64,000 bases of DNA from positions 2,356,001 through 2,420,000 of the forward strand of contig NZ_CP114599.1 of assembly GCF_027286305.1 (NCBI RefSeq), read 5' to 3'. The DNA comes from Phenylobacterium sp. NIBR 498073. GTDB lineage: Bacteria > Pseudomonadota > Alphaproteobacteria > Caulobacterales > Caulobacteraceae. Below are positions 58,353 to 64,000 of the stretch, in pieces. The notes under the pieces are model-generated. The model ran no database searches. It was not told the origin of the DNA and saw only the letters and a list, made by a program, of their open reading frames with translations. Within the stretch, counting starts at the first letter, position 1, and each line of letters starts with the position of its first letter. The position numbers and the translations under genes are program-made.

Positions 58353-60998
58353 ATGACCACGCGAAACCTCGATGCGCTGTTCCACCCGAATGCGATCGCG
58401 GTGATCGGCGCTAGCAACGCGCCCGGCTCGGTCGGACAGGTGCTGTCGCGCAACCTGCTGGAAAGCGGCTTTGCCGGGCCTGTCCTGCCGGTGTCGCTGA
58501 GCGCGCGGGCGATCCGCTCCTCGATCGCCTATCGCAGCGTCGCCGAGTTGCCGCTGGTTCCCGACCTGGCGGTGATCGCCACCCCGGCGCCGTCGGTGCC
58601 GGGGATCGTCGCCGAACTGGCCCAGGCCGGCTGCCGGGCGGCCATCGTGATCAGCGCCGGCGTCGACGCGCCCCTGCGCCAGCAGATGCTGGACGCCGCC
58701 AAACCGACCTTGATGCGGATCCTCGGCCCCAACTGCCTGGGCTTCATGTCGCCGCGCCAGGGGATCAACGCCAGCTTCGCGCATCTGTCGCCAGCGCCCG
58801 GCGGCCTGGCGCTGGTTTCGCAATCGGGCGCCGTCGCGGCCGCGGCCATCGACTGGGCTCATGCCCGCGGGGTCGGGTTCTCGCACGTCCTGACCATCGG
58901 CGACGCGGCCGATGTCGATTTCGGCGATCTGCTCGACTACCTGGCTCTCGATTACGACACCCACGGCGTCCTGCTCTACGTCGAGAGCATCACCGACGCG
59001 CGAAAGTTCATGACCGCCGGCCGGATCGCCTCGCGCGCCAAGCCGGTCGTCGTGGTCAAGGCCGGCCGCAGCAAGGCCGGCGCTCAGGCGGCGTTCTCGC
59101 ACACCGGGGCCCTGGCCGGCGCGGACCTGGTCTATGAGGCCGCCCTCCGGCGCGCGGGCATGCTTCGCGTGGGCGGCCTGCGCGAGCTGTTCGACGCCGT
59201 CTCGACCCTCGGCGCAGGGATGCGGGTCTATGGCGACCGGCTGGCGATCCTCACCAACGGCGGCGGCGCCGGCGTAATGGCGGCCGACGCCCTGGAGGCC
59301 CGCGACGGCCGCCTGGCCGAGCTGTCACCCGAGACCATGGAGAAGCTGGCCGCCACGGCGCCGAAGTACTGGTCCGGCGCCAATCCGGTCGACATCCTCG
59401 GCGACACCCACGCCCCGGTCTACGCCCGGGCCCTGGAGATCATGCTCGAAGACCGCAACGCCGACGCCGTGTTGGTGATGAACTGTCCCACCGCGGTCGA
59501 GGACAGCACCGCGGCCGCCGACGCCGTGGTCGAGGTCCTGAAGGCCAAGCGCTACCATCGCCCTGTGCTCAGCGCCTGGATGGGCCAGACCGCAGTCGCC
59601 GAGGGCCGGCGGCGGCTGGCCGCGGCCGGCGTTCCGGCCCACGAAACGCCGGACGAGGCGGTCCGCGCCTTCATGCACCTCGTCGATCACCGCAAGAACC
59701 AGGAAGCGCTGATCCGCACGCCGGGCGCGATGGCCGCGCCCAACGGCGCGGCGGCCCGCGCGGTGATCGCCAAGGCACGCGCCGACGGACGCCTCACGCT
59801 CACCGATCCGGAAGCCCGCGAGGTGCTCAAGGCCTATGGCGTTCCGGCGCTGGAAGGCCGCGACGCCGCGACTCCGGAAGAGGCCGGCCGCATCGCCGAG
59901 GAGATCGGCGGACCGGTCGCGTTGAAGGTCGTGTCGCCGGACGTCAGCCACAAGTCGGAGCTCGGCGGCGTCGTGCTCGGCCTCGAGGGCGCGCTGGAGA
60001 CCCAGATCGAGGCCCAGGCCATGTTGGCGCGGATCGCCAAGGCCCGTCCACAGGCGCGGATCGAAGGCCTGGTGGTCGAGCCGCTGGTCCATCGGCCCGA
60101 GGCGCGCGAGCTGCTGGTCGGCGTCGCCCAGGACAGCCTGTTCGGTCCCATCGTGATGTTCGGAGCCGGCGGCATCAGCGTCGAGGTCACCGCCGACCAC
60201 GTGATCGGCCTGCCGCCGCTGGACGACGTCCTGGCGCGCGATATGATCGGCCGCACGCGGGTCTCGCGCCTGCTGCAAGGGTTCCGGGACCACACTGCCG
60301 CCGATCTCGACGCTATCGCCGACGTCATCGTGCGGGTCTCGCAGATCGCCGCCGGCGAGCCGGACATCGCCGAGCTCGACATCAATCCGCTGCTGGCCGA
60401 CGCTTCCGGGGCCCTGGCGCTGGCCGCCCGGATCCGGCTGCGGGCGCCGGACGAGGCCCGGCCGCGCCTGGCGATCCTGCCCTATCCCGACGGCCTGCAG
60501 CGGCAGATCGAGGTCGGCGGCCAGCCGGTGACCCTGCGCGCCATCCGGCCTCAGGACGGCCCGGCGATCGCCGCGATGGTCGAGGCCAGCAGCGCCGAGG
60601 ACGTGCGGCTGCGCTTCCGCTCAGGCTTCCGCACCCTGCCCCCGGGCTGGCCCGAGCGGCTGTCGCAGATCGATTACGACCGCGAGATGGCGCTGGTGGT
60701 CGACGATGGCGAGAAAATCATCGGCGTCTCGCGCCTGGCCGGCGATCCCCAGGGCCAGACCGCCGAGTTCGCGCTGATGGTCCGCACCGACCAACAGCAC
60801 AAGGGCCTGGGACGGCTGCTGCTCAGCGAAATCCTGAACTACGCCGCGGCCAAGGGCCTGGCCGAGGTCTGGGGCGACGTTGCGCGGGAAAACACCGCGA
60901 TGCTGACCACGGCCAAATCGCTCGGCTTCGAGCGGCGCGCGGCCGAGGACTTCACGCGGGTGAAGATCGTCAAGACCCTGCGGCCGCCGTCCGACTAA
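58353..60998 (+). CDS. NDP-forming acyl-CoA synthetase/GNAT acetyltransferase fusion (Pat-like)
   Basis: An 881-residue multidomain protein. In order: CoA-binding domain (about 1-130, I-A-V-I-G-A-S-N at the start), succinyl-CoA-ligase-like domains (about 145-460, with S-H-T-G-A-L-A-G at 249-256), an ATP-grasp domain (about 490-705, P-V-A-L-K-V-V-S-P-D-V-S-H-K-S-E), and a C-terminal GNAT domain (about 715-875, Q-Q-H-K-G-L-G-R-L-L). This is the layout of protein lysine acetyltransferases such as Salmonella Pat, which control acetyl-CoA synthetase. The ATG at 58353 has GCGGAGG upstream. Enzymatic acyl-CoA synthesis cannot be excluded. Confidence 0.88.
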   Translation: MTTRNLDALFHPNAIAVIGASNAPGSVGQVLSRNLLESGFAGPVLPVSLSARAIRSSIAYRSVAELPLVPDLAVIATPAPSVPGIVAELAQAGCRAAIVISAGVDAPLRQQMLDAAKPTLMRILGPNCLGFMSPRQGINASFAHLSPAPGGLALVSQSGAVAAAAIDWAHARGVGFSHVLTIGDAADVDFGDLLDYLALDYDTHGVLLYVESITDARKFMTAGRIASRAKPVVVVKAGRSKAGAQAAFSHTGALAGADLVYEAALRRAGMLRVGGLRELFDAVSTLGAGMRVYGDRLAILTNGGGAGVMAADALEARDGRLAELSPETMEKLAATAPKYWSGANPVDILGDTHAPVYARALEIMLEDRNADAVLVMNCPTAVEDSTAAADAVVEVLKAKRYHRPVLSAWMGQTAVAEGRRRLAAAGVPAHETPDEAVRAFMHLVDHRKNQEALIRTPGAMAAPNGAAARAVIAKARADGRLTLTDPEAREVLKAYGVPALEGRDAATPEEAGRIAEEIGGPVALKVVSPDVSHKSELGGVVLGLEGALETQIEAQAMLARIAKARPQARIEGLVVEPLVHRPEARELLVGVAQDSLFGPIVMFGAGGISVEVTADHVIGLPPLDDVLARDMIGRTRVSRLLQGFRDHTAADLDAIADVIVRVSQIAAGEPDIAELDINPLLADASGALALAARIRLRAPDEARPRLAILPYPDGLQRQIEVGGQPVTLRAIRPQDGPAIAAMVEASSAEDVRLRFRSGFRTLPPGWPERLSQIDYDREMALVVDDGEKIIGVSRLAGDPQGQTAEFALMVRTDQQHKGLGRLLLSEILNYAAAKGLAEVWGDVARENTAMLTTAKSLGFERRAAEDFTRVKIVKTLRPPSD

Positions 60999-61600
60999 TC
61001 CGGCAGGCGCAGCTCGCCTGCGGCGATGCGGGCCAGGGTCTCGACGAAGAAGCCAGGCTCCATCGCCGCCACCCGCGCCTCCAGCGTCTCGGCCGTATCG
61101 CCGGCCAGCACAGGCACGGTGCGACGCTCGATCACCGGGCCGTGGTCGTAGATCTCGTCGACCGCATGGATGGTGGCCCCGCTCTCGCTCGCGCCCGCGG
61201 CGATGACCGCCTCGTGCACCCGCCGACCGTACATCCCCTCGCCGCCGAACGCTGGCAGCAGGCCCGGATGGATGTTCAGGATGCGGTTGCGATAGCGCCC
61301 GAGCGTCAGCGGCCCCAGCCGGCGCAGGTATCCCGAGAGGATCACCAGTTCGACGCCGGCGCCCTCCAGCGCCGCGCAAAGCGCCGCGTCGGCCGCCTCC
61401 GGATCGGCCTGGGTCGGGATGACCAGGGTCGGCACGCCGCGCTCGGCCGCGAATTCCAGGGCCGGCGCCTTGCGGTTGTTGCTGACCACCAGGCGCGGCT
61501 CGACCGCCAGTCCCCCAGCGCGCGCCGCCTCGACGATAGCCCGCATGCTGGTGCCGTTTTTCGACGCGAGGAAACCAAGCTTAAGCGGTGAGGAAATCAT
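60995..61600 (-). CDS. purN: Phosphoribosylglycinamide formyltransferase (PurN-like)
   Basis: A 201-residue formyltransferase that transfers formyl from 10-formyl-THF to GAR in purine synthesis. I-L-N-I-H-P-G-L-L-P contains the catalytic His, and H-A-V-D-E-I-Y-D-H-G-P-V-I the conserved Asp. The phosphate-binding loop reads A-S-K-N-G-T-S rather than the common S-G-x-G-S-N, and F-G-G-E-G-M-Y-G resembles the variant found outside enterobacteria. A paralogue with another role is possible. It overlaps the MBL gene upstream by four bases. Confidence 0.8.
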   Translation of the reverse strand: MISSPLKLGFLASKNGTSMRAIVEAARAGGLAVEPRLVVSNNRKAPALEFAAERGVPTLVIPTQADPEAADAALCAALEGAGVELVILSGYLRRLGPLTLGRYRNRILNIHPGLLPAFGGEGMYGRRVHEAVIAAGASESGATIHAVDEIYDHGPVIERRTVPVLAGDTAETLEARVAAMEPGFFVETLARIAAGELRLPD

Positions 61601-62421
61601 GAGAAATCGCCGCTCAATTCGTGTTCGAAACGCAGGCCGTCATAGGCCGGCTCGACCCCTTCCGGCAGCTGCGCGGCCAGCTCGGCGTAGTCCAGGTCGA
61701 TATGCATGTTGGTCAGGATCGCCCGGCGCGGACGCGCCCGCGCGATCCACTCCAGCGCCAGCTCGACGTGCGCATGGGTCGGATGCGGCCGCCAGCGCAG
61801 CGCATCCAGGATCCAGACATCGAGACCGTCAAGCGCCTCGAAAGCCGCATCGTCCAGCCCGACCACATCGCTAGAATAGGCTACGTTTCCAAAGCGATAT
61901 CCGACAGACCTCACGCCGCCATGGTCCTGATCGAAGGTCGTGACCGGGATCGCGCCGGACGGACCATCGACCGCCCAGGCCTGGCCGTGGGGCGCCAGCG
62001 GGGTGATGTCGCCGATCGCCGGATAGCCGTTCTCGCCCTCGAACACATAGCCGAACCGCCGCTGCATGCTGAGCGCGGTCGGCGTGTCCATGTGGCAGGC
62101 GATCCGCGCGCGCTGGCGGATGAAGAAGGCGCGGATGTCGTCGATGCCGTGGGTCTGGTCGGCATGATCATGGGTCAGCAGCACGCCATCCAGCCGCTTG
62201 GCCCCGGCTTGCGAGGTCTGCCAGACGAGATCGGGCGAGGTGTCGACGATCAGGGTGGTGTCGTTCTCCGCGCCCTGCCCCAGCCGGCGGACCAGCAGCG
62301 AGCAGCGGCGGCGGCGATTCTTCGGCTCGGCGGGATCGCACGCCCCCCAGTCGCCGTCGGCCCGCGGCACGCCGCCGGAGGAGCCGCAGCCCAGAATGGT
62401 GAACTCCAGCCGCCCGCTCAT
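61597..62421 (-). CDS. MBL-fold metallohydrolase (PhnP-like phosphodiesterase family)
   Basis: A 274-residue metallo-beta-lactamase-fold protein: G-C-G-S-S-G-G-V-P-R at residues 11-20, D-T-S-P-D-L, and the zinc motif L-T-H-D-H-A-D-Q-T-H-G at about 82-92, with later D and H ligands. It resembles PhnP cyclic phosphodiesterases and tRNase-Z-like proteins; no other phosphonate gene is near. The four-base overlaps with tatD and purN show a tight operon. Confidence 0.85.
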   Translation of the reverse strand: MSGRLEFTILGCGSSGGVPRADGDWGACDPAEPKNRRRRCSLLVRRLGQGAENDTTLIVDTSPDLVWQTSQAGAKRLDGVLLTHDHADQTHGIDDIRAFFIRQRARIACHMDTPTALSMQRRFGYVFEGENGYPAIGDITPLAPHGQAWAVDGPSGAIPVTTFDQDHGGVRSVGYRFGNVAYSSDVVGLDDAAFEALDGLDVWILDALRWRPHPTHAHVELALEWIARARPRRAILTNMHIDLDYAELAAQLPEGVEPAYDGLRFEHELSGDFS

Positions 62422-63194
62422 GGCCGCGGGATCCTGTCGAAAAGGGCGAAGAACGCATCCTCCGCACGCTTCTCGGCATCATGCCGCGACCAGCCGCGGA
62501 TCTTGGCCAGCCCGGCCAGGACGTCGGGCAGGAAGGCCGGCTCGTTGCGGCGTCCGCGGTGCGGAACCGGCGCGAGATAGGGGCAATCGGTCTCCACGAT
62601 GATGCGGTCGGCCGGCATGTCGCGGACAATGGCGCGAACATCCTCGGCGGTCTTGAAGGTGGCGATGCCCGAGACCGAGAACCAGGCCCCCAGCGCCGCT
62701 GCCCGCGCCGCGAGCTCGGCGCCTGACGTGTAGCAGTGCATCAGCATCTTGAAGGGACCGGCGGCGTACTCCTCCTCAAGGATGTCGCCCATCAGCTCGT
62801 CGGCCTCGCGGGTGTGGACCACTAGCGGCAGGCCCGTCTCGCGCGCGGCGGCGACGTGCTGGCGAAAGACCTTGGCCTGGATGTCCCGCGGGCTGAGATC
62901 GTAGTGGAAATCGAGCCCCGTCTCGCCGATCCCGACCACCCGCGGGTCGGCGGCGATGGTCACGAGGTCGGCCGCCGAAAGGTCCGGGTTCTCCTTGGCC
63001 TCGTGCGGGTGCGTGCCGACCGTGCACCAGATGTCAGGATGCTCGGCCAGGGCGCGCACGGCGGCGAAGCCCGAGACCTTGTCGCTGATATTGACCATCA
63101 GCTCGATGCCGGCGGCGCGGGCGCGGGCGATCACCTCGTCGCGGTCTTCGTCGAACTGGTGTGCGTGCAGGTTTACGTGGCTGTCGATCAGCAT
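62418..63194 (-). CDS. TatD-family metal-dependent DNase/hydrolase
   Basis: A 258-residue TIM-barrel hydrolase. D-S-H-V-N-L-H at the N-terminus (the usual D-x-H-x-H is D-S-H-V-N with a following H), G-T-H-P-H, G-I-G-E-T-G-L-D-F-H-Y, L-V-V-H-T-R and V-E-T-D-C-P-Y-L-A-P are TatD signatures. The second residue of the first metal motif is N rather than H, so the metal site may be altered. It follows holB, as in many proteobacteria where the two are adjacent. Confidence 0.88.
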   Translation of the reverse strand: MLIDSHVNLHAHQFDEDRDEVIARARAAGIELMVNISDKVSGFAAVRALAEHPDIWCTVGTHPHEAKENPDLSAADLVTIAADPRVVGIGETGLDFHYDLSPRDIQAKVFRQHVAAARETGLPLVVHTREADELMGDILEEEYAAGPFKMLMHCYTSGAELAARAAALGAWFSVSGIATFKTAEDVRAIVRDMPADRIIVETDCPYLAPVPHRGRRNEPAFLPDVLAGLAKIRGWSRHDAEKRAEDAFFALFDRIPRP

Positions 63195-63203
63195 TCGGAG
63201 GTT

Positions 63204-64000
63204 TCAGGCGCGCGCGGCGGCGCGCAGTTCAGTGAGAGCCGTGAAGAACGCGTCCGCACGGTCGAGATTGACGGCCTCGACCTCCCGCGGAAGGCGCTGC
63301 AGCGTCTCCCATGCTGCGGCCCAGCGATCAAGCCCGCCATAGCCCTCGGCCGCCAGTCGCACGGCGTGGCCGTGGACCCGCTCGGCGAGCCGCTCCAGCA
63401 GCAGATTGAACTGCGCCGCCCCCTCCGCGCCGCGGAAGCGGTCGGCCAGCGACAGCGCCAAGCCCTCGTCCACCGCCGGCAGCGACTGCAGGATCTCCTT
63501 GGCCGCATCGTCGACCGTCACCGCGCCGGCCAGCGCAAGCGCCAGCGCCTTGCCGGGCGCGCCCTTCGACATCCGCGCCAGGCGGATCGCGTCCTCGGGA
63601 TTGGCGGTCGTCCGCGCCTCGACGAAGGCGGTGACTTCAGCTTCCGGCAGCGGCTGGAAACCCAACCGCCGGCAGCGCGACTTGATCGTCGGCAGCAGCC
63701 CGCCCGGCGCGTGCGAGACCAGCAGGATCACCCCGCGCGGCGGCGGCTCCTCGAGCGTCTTCAGGACGGCGTTCGCCGCGTTGACGTTGAGATCGTCCGC
63801 CGCATCGATGATCGCCACGCGGTGCGGCGCCGCCGCCGGCGACTTGGCGAAGAAGTCGGTCAGCTTGCGGGCCTCGTCGACCGGGATCACCTTGCGCGGC
63901 TTGCCGTCCTCGCCGACCCGCTCCAGCACCATCAGGTCCGGGTGCGAGCGGGCGATGATCTGGCGGCTGACCGGATGGTCCGGCGAAGCGCCAAGCACCC
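63204..64000 (-). CDS. holB: DNA polymerase III delta' subunit, partial (start beyond window)
   Basis: The C-terminal 265 residues of a clamp-loader delta' subunit; the frame runs off the window edge so the N-terminal P-loop region is missing. Recognisable are S-H-P-D-L-M-V-L, V-A-I-I-D-A-A-D-D-L-N-V-N-A-A-N-A-V-L-K-T-L-E-E-P-P, and S-R-C-R-R-L, all typical of HolB. It stops nine bases before tatD starts. Confidence 0.9.
   Translation of the reverse strand, partial: VLGASPDHPVSRQIIARSHPDLMVLERVGEDGKPRKVIPVDEARKLTDFFAKSPAAAPHRVAIIDAADDLNVNAANAVLKTLEEPPPRGVILLVSHAPGGLLPTIKSRCRRLGFQPLPEAEVTAFVEARTTANPEDAIRLARMSKGAPGKALALALAGAVTVDDAAKEILQSLPAVDEGLALSLADRFRGAEGAAQFNLLLERLAERVHGHAVRLAAEGYGGLDRWAAAWETLQRLPREVEAVNLDRADAFFTALTELRAAARA

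Noticed and set aside
1-64000. CRISPR arrays, complete insertion sequences, rRNA operons, riboswitches
   Set aside because: No regularly spaced repeats, transposase gene, rRNA-like tract or recognisable riboswitch was found on either strand.

Overview
The window is a GC-rich alphaproteobacterial chromosome segment, most likely from the Caulobacterales (Phenylobacterium or Caulobacter type). This is inferred from the envelope-biogenesis block lptF-lptG-lptD-surA-like-pdxA, the pepA-holC pairing, the NasT/NasS control of nitrate assimilation, and the overall gene styles. I see no rRNA, complete tRNA, CRISPR array or intact insertion sequence.

Region 1 (1-18.7 kb) is housekeeping. On the minus strand run lptF, lptG, lptD, a SurA-like chaperone, pdxA, a DUF885 hydrolase, rsmJ and a Gre factor, with rsmA at the far end. 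Between rsmA and pdxA, where many proteobacteria have the two genes adjacent, lie extra genes: a LytTR protein, an unknown protein, a translationally coupled FliK-like/FlhB-C-domain pair, an MTA/SAH nucleosidase, the Gre factor, rsmJ and DUF885. On the plus strand pepA, an alpha/beta hydrolase, holC, an I78-type inhibitor lipoprotein and a MobA-like transferase follow. Two dispersed-repeat-like palindromic elements sit in intergenic gaps at 12.44-12.55 and 16.47-16.61 kb.

Region 2 (18.77-28 kb) is a complete assimilatory nitrate system: nasT (ANTAR regulator), nasS (nitrate sensor), a 221-bp leader, an MFS nitrate transporter, nirB, nirD, a nitrate reductase with a fused C-terminal [2Fe-2S] domain, and cobA for siroheme. 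CorA, an alpha/beta hydrolase, a flavin monooxygenase and a hybrid histidine kinase follow.

Region 3 (32.8-54.8 kb) is a large aromatic-degradation island of about 22 genes. The left part holds two LysR regulators and an FAD hydroxylase. The central plus-strand operon holds a two-component flavin monooxygenase, an HcaEF-like Rieske dioxygenase, a dihydrodiol dehydrogenase, an AraC regulator, a second SDR, the lower meta-cleavage pathway (hydratase, acylating acetaldehyde dehydrogenase, aldolase), a C-C hydrolase and a BphC-type extradiol dioxygenase. The right part, on the minus strand, holds a second extradiol-type enzyme, an FAH-family hydrolase, an MhpA-type FAD hydroxylase, a GST, a TetR repressor and an acyl-CoA ligase. 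No ferredoxin or ferredoxin reductase for the Rieske oxygenase is present in the window, and the substrate cannot be read from the sequence.

Region 4 (54.8-58.35 kb) is a degraded mobile or defence patch: palindrome-rich non-coding DNA, an integrase-like N-terminal fragment that runs head-on into a truncated herA start, an intact SIR2-family gene translationally coupled to that herA fragment, and a frameshifted gene relic. It looks like the remains of a SIR2-HerA antiphage system cut by a deletion.

Region 5 (58.35-64 kb) returns to housekeeping: a large acyl-CoA synthetase/GNAT fusion, a PurN-like formyltransferase, an MBL-fold phosphodiesterase, TatD and the start-less holB that runs off the window edge.
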